A stretch of 64,000 bases of DNA from Glebionis coronaria (lineage: Eukaryota; Streptophyta; Magnoliopsida; Asterales; Asteraceae): positions 77,789,696 through 77,853,695 of the forward strand of contig CM046878.1 of assembly GCA_025667525.1 (NCBI GenBank), written 5' to 3'. The notes beneath the pieces were generated by a model that worked only from the letters and a program-made list of their open reading frames with translations, was not told the origin of the DNA and ran no database searches. Position 1 is the stretch's first letter. Each line of letters starts with the position of its first letter. Position numbers and translations under genes: made by a program. Below are positions 1-11,194 of this stretch, piece after piece.

Positions 1-2020
1 AAAACTATTAACCAACCATAACTTGACCTTTAATGTTACTGTAGTTATTTGCCAGCTTAACTTATGAGTCAGTTTTCGTAGAGCTTAAAGTGAAATTTTG
101 GTGAAATTTATGCTAAAAGTGGTGGATACGGAACTATAGGCAGTGAAATGAGTCGATTTCGAAGCTGAATTACGTGGGCTATTGACAGGTTAGATGTTTT
201 ACTATTTATTTATTTTTGTTTGATAAAGTCCAAGACTTGACATTCAACCACCACCGGACCACTTTGCTTTGTCACCGATGATGATAGCTCGGTTAATAAA
301 CAAGCTCTTGTCTCGATTTAATGTCATTCTTCTTTAGAAATTAAGACCATTACATCATACAACTTATTTACATTTGACTTTAACCTGCCTCTTTTCATGC
401 CATTTTGACTCTCTTGAGTCAAGATTGATAAAATTTTGCAATCTATTGCATCTTGATGGTTTCTTTGATGTCAGACTAAATACTTACTTGCTAAACGCTG
501 ATGAAAGATTTGAATTGAATAGGTCAACAAGCACGTTTACTGATAGTCTAATCTGGCAAATTTATCTGTTAGCAAAGAATACCAATTTATACACATGTCC
601 GTGTTGGTTCTCTCACAATACTAATCACCACAGATTTAGTTCCTGTTTTCAGAAGAACTTCAGAAGCTGTAGCATCCTCAACATCCATGGCAGCATCCGT
701 TTCTACTGTTATCAAAGACCGCACCTCAAAGTTTACGGAATGATTCCAAAAGGGTACATTATAACGGGTCAAATCAGTAATTTTAGCTAAAAAGGGAAGT
801 TTGGTCTTCAATAAATAAAAAAGTATACATGTGCGCATTGACAATTCAGTTATCTTGAATTACTTAACAACTAAAATATAGCATATAAAATTCACCTTTC
901 GGCCCAGTTGATCGTTTACCAACAAGTTTCTGCAAATCAGTATCAGACTTACTACACCTTTCAATTTGTTTTGATTATCAGGTGTTCTTTCGCGTGGTGG
1001 TGGCATAGATCTTGGAATTACACGTGAAGAACAGATATCTTTAAGAGGGGGACATTTTAGCTTATTTACACCTGAAGAAAGCTTTGCAAGTTCATTACAA
1101 CTAAGATATTTTGTTCTCCCGGTATCTAACACTTTTCTTCTTGAAATTAAACCGATTAGGAAGATAAGTTTTGTTTGGTCCTTTATTCAGACTTGGGCTT
1201 TTTTCTACATAAAGGTCGGAACTCTATTTATTTAAGCATTGGGTGTCTGTTTTGTCGACTGTGTCTAGACACGCTAGAATTCATTACGCTTTCTGTTGTT
1301 ATTATATACTGTTTCTAATTAACATCATTTATATTTAAGCTTAATAGATCATGGGGTTCAAGTTACAAGATTGGAACTTTAAGATCAAAATACTTTCAAT
1401 AGAGTTCCAACACACCTGCAAATTTGCATGTTTAATGTCATGGGAATCAGCACTTTGAGGCTATATGACATCTCACTCACAAAAATTTCTTATGCAAGAA
1501 AATCAGTGGAGATTGCTTTGTCTTTCTTGCTGACTGATGGTATGATGAGTAAAGTTGACGATATTCGTAAGGCATCAATTACAATCGTTATAAAACTTGC
1601 CAAGGTGGTATAACAATAATTAGTTTTTTATTTTGCAAATATTTCCTAGAAGTATTATTCGTACTATCTCTTTATGTATTTTTTTCATGTTGCTATGTAA
1701 GTTTAATGTGATTCTTGGCCTCAAAGATACAATAGACTTAAGAGATTGCAACATGCTAATAGATGAGCTACAAAATCATTAATAAATCAGGTCAAAATGG
1801 GATATCCAAGTAGCGTGTTATCTCTAACAGGTCAAAATGGTGAAATCAAAATATTTATCTACAAAGGAAATGGGTTGAGTAAAGGTAATGAGTATATTGT
1901 TAATTTATAACCCTACTACGGGAGTAAATCAGTTTACTAACAGTTAAATTTTTATTGTATTGATACTTTTTGTAATCATATCCTCTTTTTAAAGTTTAAA
2001 AATCTAGAATACAACCCTAG
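1..2020. other. Left flank without an intact gene
   Basis: AT-rich plant DNA with no long reading frame. Minus-strand 587-1132 and plus-strand 1428-1613 look exon-like, but I recognise no family in them. A short peptide-like stretch at 1475-1613 ends in a normal stop. The stretch stops at the target duplication of element A (2021-2025), so before that insertion it was continuous with the gene-fragment region that starts at 11035. I see no transposon termini, RNA genes or repeats here. Confidence 0.5.
587..1132 (-). pseudogene. Unidentified exon-like remnants
   Basis: Two neighbouring minus-strand open stretches (1132-860 and 844-587) have protein-like composition: a basic, proline-rich segment (RSMPPPRERTPDNQN) followed by an acidic one (TDAAMDVEDATASEV). 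They could be two exons separated by a short AT-rich intron. The first probably has a frameshift near 960, because a neighbouring frame reads on more sensibly there. I cannot name the gene. Its short length and lack of a supported start argue for a fragment rather than a working gene. It may equally be chance. Confidence 0.2.
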
Positions 2021-2025
2021 CTAAA
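2021..2025. repeat. Target-site duplication of element A (left)
   Basis: CTAAA directly precedes the TG of the 5' LTR and recurs at 11030-11034 directly after the CA of the 3' LTR. A 5-bp duplication is the usual signature of LTR-retrotransposon integrase. Confidence 0.95.
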
Positions 2026-5000
2026 TGTAATAACCCGAACATTAAAATCAACATTTAGACCGAGATCTAATCTTATTTCTAGTATTTAGACCAATATTTA
2101 TTACTCGACTTTTATTTGTCATGTTCGTTTGACGAATAATATTGATTTCTCGGTTAACCAGCGAGGGTAGGGCTTTAACATATCGAATACTTGTCAATTA
2201 TTATTTATTGGCAAGTCTATGTCACTAATCGATCGTAAATATCCTCGTTATGACATAGAAATATTTTCTATTGTCGTCATTTTAATTTTTCGGATTATGA
2301 GTATTCTTGGTAATTTACGCTAAACCATTAAACCTCCTTAGTTTATATAACGCGTTAATATTTATTAAATTTTAATCCTCATTTATATATCGAAATATAA
2401 TTGTTCTCCGACTGTCGATGTTTTTATTTTATATTGAGAGTTTATTTTTCGTGCTTAACGCGTATCTTTCAAATCGCGTAACTTTTAAAATATCGAACTT
2501 CGATAATACCCGCTTTTTATCTATTATACAATACTTTTACTAAATGATAAAAATAGTTATATGACAAGCTAATCTAAACACTCTTTTTTCTTAACGTTTT
2601 TATATACACCACAAATAGAAACTAATGGTTTTCTAGTTTCATAGCACCACATATACAAACTTACGTGTCCTCTCAGTCTTTTATCACATCAACACGTCAA
2701 CCTCTATTCCTAATACACATCTCAAGTTAATAAAATAGTCTTTTTTTTATCCTTTGATATTACCGAACCATTATAGCCTCAAAATACCAACCATAATGAG
2801 GTTGTTACTTCTTGAATGACTAATAACGAAAGATCTATAATTCCATATCAAGTGTTTAGTCATTTTTCATAAAACAACATCAAACCTCATTATTTATTTT
2901 GGTTAAGAGCTGAGTTCATCAAGAGATTTGCAAGGGTTATAAACATATAGGGTGATTTTTGTGTGGTGGAATTGATACAAGTCTTGGTGCCTCATCCTTA
3001 TTTTCATTCATAATCTATTGTAAGAGATCATCTCTTCATTTTTGTAACACTTGTTTTATTTGATTTTTGTAGTACTTTTTATATAATCTCTACATTTTTA
3101 TGTTTTAGTTATTATTTTTTTCAGTTTGGATATTGTATACATGGGCTTTGAATATAAAAAGCTAGCTAAAATGAACCATAGTTCATGGTTTTATTTTTAA
3201 GAATCCAAACAATGGATAAAACGTGTTATTTGAGAAACTCAGTGGCTCATGAGACTTAAATAAAAATATAGGGAGATAGCTCTGTGGTTTGTGACGATAC
3301 CCGATGAATTAGATATGACAAAAATACGACACTAGATCAGAATCTGACCTGCTGTAAAGATGAACTGTTTACTCAAAAATTTCGTATACCAACATATGAA
3401 TATGTAAAACTAAAAGTTGTAGATAAAATCATATAGAACTAGAATCAATTGGATAGTCCACCAGTTCAATACGGTTTGAAAATGGCGGCTGAAACGGTAG
3501 AAACGAAGTTGGCTGCGAATGACAGCCAACTCTTCTAAGTGATAAAATGGGTAAATGATCTATAATAAATATAAATTAGGGGAAATTGAACCTACAATAA
3601 GTAAACTAAATAAGTTAATAAAGAATTTGGTAAAAATAACTCATCTATACTATTTACGGTTTAGGAGAAGCGACGTAATCTACGAGGGATGTCGAGAAAT
3701 TGTAAGAAATGGGACTATATTAAATTAATGTTTAACGTGACGATTTTTATAAATCCGAAGTGGTATGACCCACTTACCAGGAATTAGAGACCCATTTACA
3801 TACTGATAATTAGAATTCCCGAGACCCGACCAACATGAAATATTAAGTGGACATTGTTTGGAGGCGTTTTAGGACCCGAAAGGCATATAAAGTGGATTTG
3901 GGCCACAAAAGCCCAACATACACTTATAATGGCTATTGAGCCATTATTGGACTTGAGATTCATAATAAGTTTGATATTGATTTTGAAATGGAATTAATTC
4001 ACATGAGTATGTAATGGGCCACTAATGAGCTTTAATGGGCTTAATTGTCAAAATGGGAAAATATATGGTAAATTGTTAATAAAAGTCTTACGAAAAGTTT
4101 TATAAAACTTATACAATGTCCAAACTTACTAAAGTGAACTATTTACATATATGTATGGCTTACGTATAGACTCGAGCCTAAGACACGTCTCTTCATTATA
4201 GGTCTCGTTCGGTCATATGTCGACCGATGGGCAACTCGTTCTCGATCAATGAGCGACTGATATCTCGTAAAGTCTTGTATCGACTATTGGATGTTTGTTC
4301 CTCGATAAATGTGTGATAGCTATATAAGGTGAGTTCATAGCCTCGCTTTTACTGCTTTATATGTGTTTATAAACCCGCGAGGGGGAATACATGCTCTTGG
4401 TATAAAATATACGTTGTCTATATATATAGTTTTGAGAGGATACATGTTTATGAATAAACATGTGAAGTTTGACTATATGCTTTGAACGAATACAAGTTGT
4501 TGTAAATGAATACAAGATGCTTGATTAAATGCTTTTGAAAGATGAACACAAGCGTTGATTGTATTGATTGTGAACCGCTATTTGCTAAGTGCTGTATTGC
4601 CAAAATTTGGAAAGTCCCTATAAACCCATGAACCGTTAACTACTCTTGAAGGGTAGGCGCTGGTATAGACGGATGGATCCATCGGGGATGGGCCCCACCT
4701 GGGCAGGTCGCACCTGTGGGTTGGAGGCTCAGCCAGGTGTGTTGTATTAGAAGTAAGGGGTATTTGGCAAGATACCTGACTAGGGCATTATTATACTTAA
4801 GGCTTCGGTTTCATGGCTTAGTAGAATAGCGTGGACTTTGAGTATTGTATGTGTTACAATATTGACAGTGGATAAGATTCTTGTGTTCAAAAGCTTTGTG
4901 ATTTATTTAAAACCCATTATTGTTTATTTAAAAACCTATGAATTCACTCAACCGTTGTGTTGACATTTTAGCATGTATTCTCAGGTGTATAGGTTTAAGA

Positions 5001-5265
5001 GCAGCTGGAGCATGGAGTCGCGCAGGACAAAGTAAAGGCAAAACGAACAATTTCCATTCGATACATTTGACAAATCATCACTTTTATTAAAGTTTGAAGT
5101 GTTGTTGGGACCTCTTTTTAGTTAACTCTGATTTAATAAAATTATCGAATGGTTTATTTTATAAAACGTCTCTTTTGAGGTCGTTTTCTATGACTGTGTG
5201 TGATGTGCTATGAAGTAACGCCCAATGTTGATATTCCGCTGCCTTGTGAAATTAGGGGTGTTACA
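2026..5265 (+). repeat. Element A 5' LTR (3,240 bp)
   Basis: It starts TGTAATAACCCGAAC and ends GGTGTTACA, and is repeated at 7790-11029 with an offset of 5,764 bases. It contains no long ORF. A TATA-like TATATAAGG (4321-4329) lies 11 bases upstream of a CCTCGC/GCGAGG inverted repeat (4341-4382). Promoter and transcript start may therefore lie here, about 2.3 kb into the LTR. Confidence 0.95.
4321..4382 (+). promoter_or_regulatory. Candidate LTR promoter with conserved stem-loop
   Basis: TATATAAGG (4321-4329) is followed by GTGAGTTCATAG, then CCTCGC (4341-4346), a 30-base spacer and GCGAGG (4377-4382). The same block, with different spacer sequence, occurs in the LTRs of B (16380-16421) and G3 (53002-53050, reverse strand). 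Conservation between otherwise diverged LTRs suggests a functional site near the RNA 5' end (inference). Confidence 0.5.
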
Positions 5266-5268
5266 GAT

Positions 5269-5280
5269 TGGTATCAGAGC
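5269..5280 (+). other. Primer binding site, element A
   Basis: TGGTATCAGAGC starts three bases after the LTR end. This is the classic complement to the 3' end of plant initiator methionine tRNA and is used to prime minus-strand cDNA. Confidence 0.95.
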
Positions 5281-5957
5281 ACTAGTTATAGCGAACTAGG
5301 TCATTTTTACAACCTAGACTATAACTGCTCTTTCGTAAAATTGTTTTATTGCCTTACAAAGTATCTGCGCGCTCATGGCTCCTAGAAACCAATGCTTGGT
5401 TTGGATTATGTGATCCTATGTGTATATAGGAATGATTGTATGTATATGTAGGTACATACTATGGTATATAAAGGCATTGCGCGTGAAGCAACAGTCCTTG
5501 CGTGATTATCGTATATTTTATGATACGGTTTTATAGAGAGTTTGGCCTCGCCGCAAGTCACCTTTCTTGATAATTAATTTATTATCCGAATACGAGTATG
5601 GAACTCGTTTGATATTTTGGGTACATGTATATTGTTTCATAATCTATCGCATATCGACTAATTTAAGCTCGATTGTTGTCATCGCATCGTGATGTGCCAT
5701 TTTAGGACATCTCCTTTTGAAACGTAATTGATAAGCGTATTATTATATTTCTGCACTCCTTGTGATTTTGAAGAATCATTTCTTCAAAGAAAGATCTTCT
5801 ACGTAATATAACGTTTAATTTAATTGTGTTTGATTACGTTTTGTGGCGAAAAGGTGGATGCCAATGTTGGACCTAAAATATATATACCCCAAATCATTAT
5901 ATAATTTGGGTACAACAAAGATATGCTCATAGTAGTCATTAGTTGAGCAATTTAATA
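5281..5957 (+). other. Element A non-coding leader
   Basis: No coding capacity is visible. It begins with TATAGCGAACTAGG, the kind of leader seen after the primer site in Tekay-type elements. A smaller inverted repeat lies at 5886-5911 (ACCC plus AAAT against ATTTGGGT, with one bulged C). Its loop does not match the GGGAC hairpins that follow. Confidence 0.6.
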
Positions 5958-5960
5958 CCT

Positions 5961-6367
5961 TATATTTAAATGGAATGGGACATTTAAATATAGAGAATTT
6001 AAATCGTCCAACTATGTGTCGTTTAAGTTTATCTTATTGAAATGGATTGGGACATTTGAATAAGAAATTTTTAAACCACTGGACCTTAGATTGTTTATGG
6101 TTTCTTTATTCAGATGGAATGGGACGTTTGAATACAGAAATCATGGAGTAAGTTTGACACCCTGTACTTTTCTTGGCATTTAATTTGATTATGTTATCGT
6201 GTTTTGTGACGGTATTACTGAGTAGGATGATTTATAATCGTGTTGTTGAAATAAACTGGGACGCCTTTTTATTTGAACAAGAAAGTTATAAGTTCCCGAA
6301 CCATAAATTTATAAATTCTTGTTTACATGGATAGGGACGCCTTTCGATGAAAACAATAAATTATAAA
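5961..6367 (+). repeat. Array of five stem-loops with a shared GGGAC loop
   Basis: Five consecutive inverted repeats surround a shared loop. H1: arms 5961-5971 and 5982-5992, 11 of 11 pairs, loop GGAATGGGAC. H2: arms 6032-6043 and 6054-6065, 11 of 12, loop GGATTGGGAC, then a 5x5 internal loop and a 6-bp outer stem (6021-6026 with 6071-6076). H3: 6094-6115 with 6126-6147, 21 of 22 counting G-U, loop GGAATGGGAC. H4: 6243-6255 with 6268-6280, 12 of 13, then a 5x5 internal loop and TTATAA outer stem. H5: 6308-6328 with 6347-6367, 18 of 21, loop containing AGGGACGCC. Stems differ in sequence while pairing is kept. Several G-U pairs favour plus-strand RNA. A structured RNA element is the simplest reading; its role is unknown. 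Confidence 0.8.
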
Positions 6368-6710
6368 CAAGTGGGCTCAAGAGTGCTTGACTTAGTTTGT
6401 GATTATTTTTGTATACGTATGTATTTCTTCGACTCATGTTTCGTTGGTACGAATCGTTCGTTTCGTCGTCATTAGGGTTATTATTGATTATCGTCTATGT
6501 ATGAGTAACCCTGTAAGTCTTCTCTCGAGTTATAATTTGTTTCTATGGACCAATTCTAATGTGTCCTAGCTATCGCGAGCATTATAAGCTAATAGATAAG
6601 AACCATTACCTGTTCTGAGAACAGATGACTTGTTTAATCGACACTAGTTGTGTACTTGTGGATTGACTGAGGATTGAGTTAGCAACACAACTCATCGTGA
6701 ATGAAAGATC

Positions 6711-7013
6711 TTGATATTATTTATTATTATTATAGATGGTTCATCGAATAATTTTTCAAACATAACAGGAAAATATTTTGGGTATGGACCCGTTTGTGAG
6801 CACCCTGTAATATCTATTGGGTATGGATTCGTTAGTGAGCCTCCTGCAATGTCATTTGGGTATGGATCCATGTGTGAGCACCCTCTGATGACGAAAATAT
6901 TGTCTGATATGCATCTATGCAATCAAGATCGTGAACATCCTTTATATTGCAAACTTCCCTTTGACTGGACTCATCTGAAAATCCTATCAGATATTCATTT
7001 TATCATGTCTTGA
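6711..7013 (+). CDS. Small ORF with 13-residue repeats, element A interior
   Basis: A 100-codon frame contains three 39-bp tandem units starting at GGGTATGG (6780, 6819, 6858). They encode 13-residue repeats of the type GYG-x-V/M-C/S-E-H/P-P. I know no family with this pattern. The frame may be a chance opening created by a tandem repeat whose length is a multiple of three. I see no Kozak-like support and no homology to gag or pol. Confidence 0.2.
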   Translation: MILFIIIIDGSSNNFSNITGKYFGYGPVCEHPVISIGYGFVSEPPAMSFGYGSMCEHPLMTKILSDMHLCNQDREHPLYCKLPFDWTHLKILSDIHFIMS

Positions 7014-7443
7014 CTATTTAGCAAGCATGAGTTAACTTGATTGAACTTATTTATTTGGCATGGAAAAAAAATTTGGACCATTTCTCGATTTGGCTATTTT
7101 GCAAGCATGTCGTAATGTGATTATAAGTGCCTAATGATGGATTTTATATTTGATTTGGATCATAGTTCCTCCGATTGAGTAATGTATACTCCAAACGATT
7201 TCCGTGACGCTTTTGACGAAATAAGTTTGCATGTTCAAGATCAATGCAATTAGGTGATTTTGTATGACTAGTACTAATTAGCTCTTCTTGATTATTTTGT
7301 AACGTTTCGATGGACTTATATGTGATCCATGCGATTTTCTTTTACGACGTAATTGTTTTTATCAGACCGGACGATATGTGTTTTAATTTGATCGACGTGA
7401 TCACCGATTCTTTAGAATTCATTCTCGCATTGAAGATTTTCCA

Positions 7444-7755
7444 ATGTGCCTATTCCTTTTGACTCGACACTTGTCATGTGTATTTATTCGAGCATATATC
7501 GACCGCCACATGCTTGATAAGCTAGTAGTTATGTACCATGAAGCACTTCCAAAAATTGACAACTTGCTAATTTTTCGCTTCCAATGGATTCTCCTTCGAG
7601 TTATGTATGAAGATACATTCAAGTCGTTCACTTGTGCCGTTACATATACTCACCGCTTTGTGTTTGTTCATCCAACCTTCGTTAGGAACCTCGGCAATGA
7701 CTTTTCTATTCCTCACATCTTCGCCGTTAAACCAAAGACTATTGAGACGAATTAA
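7444..7755 (+). CDS. Hypothetical ORF near the 3' end of element A
   Basis: A 103-codon plus-strand frame ends 34 bases before the 3' LTR, in the place where pol would end in an autonomous relative. The product is hydrophobic and aromatic-rich. I find none of the integrase GPF, chromodomain or zinc motifs. A 66-codon antisense frame (7767-7567) overlaps it, so either or both may be chance. No function is assigned. Confidence 0.2.
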   Translation: MCLFLLTRHLSCVFIRAYIDRHMLDKLVVMYHEALPKIDNLLIFRFQWILLRVMYEDTFKSFTCAVTYTHRFVFVHPTFVRNLGNDFSIPHIFAVKPKTIETN

Positions 7756-7775
7756 GCGCTGGGACATCGCTTCCT

Positions 7776-7789
7776 AAAGGGGTAGATGA
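7776..7789 (+). other. Polypurine tract, element A
   Basis: AAAGGGGTAGATGA sits immediately before the 3' LTR. It is the expected RNase H-resistant primer for plus-strand synthesis. Confidence 0.85.
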
Positions 7790-10700
7790 TGTAATAACCC
7801 GAACATTAAAATCAACATTTAGACCGAGATCTAATCTTATTTCTAGTATTTAGACCAATATTTATTACTCGACTTTTATTTGTCATGTTCGTTTGACGAA
7901 TAATATTGATTTCTCGGTTAACCAGCGAGGGTAGGGCTTTAACATATCGAATACTTGTCAATTATTATTTATTGGCAAGTCTATGTCACTAATCGATCGT
8001 AAATATCCTCGTTATGACATAGAAATATTTTCTATTGTCGTCATTTTAATTTTTCGGATTATGAGTATTCTTGGTAATTTACGCTAAACCATTAAACCTC
8101 CTTAGTTTATATAACGCGTTAATATTTATTAAATTTTAATCCTCATTTATATATCGAAATATAATTGTTCTCCGACTGTCGATGTTTTTATTTTATATTG
8201 AGAGTTTATTTTTCGTGCTTAACGCGTATCTTTCAAATCGCGTAACTTTTAAAATATCGAACTTCGATAATACCCGCTTTTTATCTATTATACAATACTT
8301 TTACTAAATGATAAAAATAGTTATATGACAAGCTAATCTAAACAATCTTTTTCTTAACGTTTTTATATACACCACAAATAGAAACTAATGGTTTTCTAGT
8401 TTCATAGCACCACATATACAAACTTACGTGTCCTCTCAGTCTTTTATCACATCAACACGTCAACCTCTATTCCTAATACACATCTCAAGTTAATAAAATA
8501 GTCTTTTTTTTAATCCTTTGATATTACCGAACCATTATAGCCTCAAAATACCAACCATAATGAGGTTGTTACTTCTTGAATGACTAATAACGAAAGATCT
8601 ATAATTCCATATCAAGTGTTTAGTCATTTTTCATAAAACAACATCAAACCTCATTATTTATTTTGGTTAAGAGCTGAGTTCATCAAGAGATTTGCAAGGG
8701 TTATAAACATATAGGGTGATTTTTGTGTGGTGGAATTGATACAAGTCTTGGTGCCTCATCCTTATTTCCATTCATAATCTATTGTAAGAGATCATCTCTT
8801 CATTTTTGTAACACTTGTTTTATTTGATTTTTGTAGTACTTTTTATATAATCTCTACATTTTTATGTTTTAGTTATTATTTTTTTCAGTTTGGATATTGT
8901 ATACATGGGCTTTGAATATAAAAAGCTAGCTAAAATGAACCATAGTTCATGGTTTTATTTTTAAGAATCCAAACAATGGATAAAACGTGTTATTTGAGAA
9001 ACTCAGTGGCTCATGAGACTTAAATAAAAATATAGGGAGATAGCTCTGTGGTTTGTGACGATACCCGATGAATTAGATATGACAAAAATACGACACTAGA
9101 TCAGAATCTGACCTGCTGTAAAGATGAACTGTTTACTCAAAAATTTCGTATACCAACATATGAATATGTAAAACTAAAAGTTGTAGATAAAATCATATAG
9201 AACTAGAATCAATTGGATAGTCCACCAGTTCAATACGGTTTGAAAATGGCGGCTGAAACGGTAGAAACGAAGTTGGCTGCGAATGACAGCCAACTCTTCT
9301 AAGTGATAAAATGGGTAAATGATCTATAATAAATATAAATTAGGGGAAATTGAACCTACAATAAGTAAACTAAATAAGTTAATAAAGAATTTGGTAAAAA
9401 TAACTCATCTATACTATTTACGGTTTAGGAGAAGCGACGTAATCTACGAGGGATGTCGAGAAATTGTAAGAAATGGGACTATATTAAATTAATGTTTAAC
9501 GTGACGATTTTTATAAATCCGAAGTGGTATGACCCACTTACCAGGAATTAGAGACCCATTTACATACTGATAATTAGAATTCCCGAGACCCGACCAACAT
9601 GAAATATTAAGTGGACATTGTTTGGAGGCGTTTTAGGACCCGAAAGGCATATAAAGTGGATTTGGGCCACAAAAGCCCAACATACACTTATAATGGCTAT
9701 TGAGCCATTATTGGACTTGAGATTCATAATAAGTTTGATATTGATTTTGAAATGGAATTAATTCACATGAGTATGTAATGGGCCACTAATGAGCTTTAAT
9801 GGGCTTAATTGTCAAAATGGGAAAATATATGGTAAATTGTTAATAAAAGTCTTACGAAAAGTTTTATAAAACTTATACAATGTCCAAACTTACTAAAGTG
9901 AACTATTTACATATATGTATGGCTTACGTATAGACTCGAGCCTAAGACGCGTCTCTTCATTATAGGTCTCGTTCGGTCATATGTCGACCGATGGGCAACT
10001 CGTTCTCGATCAATGAGCGACTGATATCTCGTAAAGTCTTGTATCGACTATTGGATGTTTGTTCCTCGATAAATGTGTGATAGCTATATAAGGTGAGTTC
10101 ATAGCCTCGCTTTTACTGCTTTATATGTGTTTATAAACCCGCGAGGGGGAATACATGCTCTTGGTATAAAATATACGTTGTCTATATATATAGTTTTGAG
10201 AGGATACATGTTTATGAATAAACATGTGAAGTTTGACTATATGCTTTGAACGAATACAAGTTGTTGTAAATGAATACAAGATGCTTGATTAAATGCTTTT
10301 GAAAGATGAACACAAGCGTTGATTGTATTGATTGTGAACCGCTATTTGCTAAGTGCTGTATTGCCAAAATTTGGAAAGTCCCTATAAACCCATGAACCGT
10401 TAACTACTCTTGATGGGTAGGCGCTGGTACAGACGGATGGATCCATCGGGGATGGCCCCCACCTGGGCAGGTCGCACATGTGGGTTGGAGGCTCAGCCAG
10501 GTGTGTTGTATTAGAAGTAAGGGGTATTTGGCAAGATACCTGACTAGGGCATTATTATACTTAAGGCTTCGGTTTCATGGCTTAGTAGAATAGCGTGGAC
10601 TTTGAGTATTGTATGTGTTACAATATTGACAGTGGATAAGATTCTTGTGTTCAAAAGCTTTGTGATTTATTTAAAACCCATTATTGTTTATTTAAAAACC

Positions 10701-11029
10701 TATGAATTCACTCAACCGTTGTGTTGACATTTTAGCATGTATTCTCAGGTGTATAGGTTTAAGAGCAGCTGGAGCATGGAGTCGCGCAGGACAAAGTAAA
10801 GGCAAAACGAACAATTTCCATTCGATACATTTGACAAATCATCACTTTTATTAAAGTTTGAAGTGTTGTTGGGACCTCTTTTTAGTTAACTCTGATTTAA
10901 TAAAATTATCGAATGGTTTATTTTATAAAACGTCTCTTTTGAGGTCGTTTTCTATGACTGTGTGTGATGTGCTATGAAGTAACGCCCAATGTTGATATTC
11001 CGCTGCCTTGTGAAATTAGGGGTGTTACA
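7790..11029 (+). repeat. Element A 3' LTR
   Basis: Matches 2026-5265 along its whole length. Differences seen by eye include C/A and a T-run change near 8344, an A insertion near 8513, and single-base changes near 8768, 9949 and 10414-10480. The TATA-like sequence and the CCTCGC/GCGAGG repeat recur (10105-10110 with 10141-10146). Confidence 0.95.
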
Positions 11030-11034
11030 CTAAA
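11030..11034. repeat. Target-site duplication of element A (right)
   Basis: CTAAA, identical to 2021-2025. Confidence 0.95.
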
Positions 11035-11101
11035 CCCATACCTAAAGATGGCCAATCAAAGCTTTACCCAACCGCCTTTCCCACCTTTACTGAGTGCTAT
11101 T

Positions 11102-11182
11102 AAGCACCCATGGGAGCGAGTCACATCAGCATCTTGGCGCAAGCTTGCTGACCCAGAAAACAAACACACGTTATCCCACATA
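11102..11182 (+). pseudogene. PRELI/MSF1-like gene fragment
   Basis: The frame reads KHPWERVTSASWRK, then ADPENK and TLSHI, and hits a stop at 11183. This matches, from memory, the N-terminal part of plant PRELI/MSF1-like proteins, which carry lipids between mitochondrial membranes. Only about 27 residues are present; the normal start and the rest of the roughly 180-residue protein are missing. Within about 50 bases the sequence changes to an eIF3a fragment, so this is a captured or rearranged piece rather than a gene. The same frame is open back into the 3' LTR of element A, but that is coincidental. Confidence 0.7.
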
Positions 11183-11194
11183 TAACAAGATCAA

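Larger units (their letters stand above)
2026..11029 (+). mobile_element. Element A: young non-autonomous LTR retrotransposon with very long LTRs
   Basis: A complete 9,004-bp element has two 3,240-bp LTRs (2026-5265 and 7790-11029), each TG...CA. It has an initiator-Met-type primer site (TGGTATCAGAGC, 5269-5280), a purine tract before the 3' LTR, and a 5-bp target duplication. The interior (5266-7789) has no gag, protease, RT, RNase H or integrase. Structurally it is a LARD-like element that must borrow enzymes. The primer site, the leader just after it and the LTR length resemble Tekay/Del-type chromoviruses, which makes an autonomous relative of G3 a plausible helper (inference). I noticed only about seven substitutions and two 1-base indels between the LTRs, so insertion was recent. 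Confidence 0.93.

Noticed and set aside
5200..5385. 61-codon frame spanning the LTR/primer-site junction of element A
   Set aside because: It crosses the LTR end and the primer site. The same start recurs at 10964 in the other LTR with a different continuation, so it is chance.
2026..11029. Segmental duplication with two tandem 3.2-kb copies
   Set aside because: TG...CA ends, primer site, purine tract and CTAAA duplication show these are LTRs.
7790..11185. Frame joining the 3' LTR of A to the PRELI-like fragment (from 10964)
   Set aside because: It is an accidental in-frame junction across the target duplication; the upstream part is LTR sequence.
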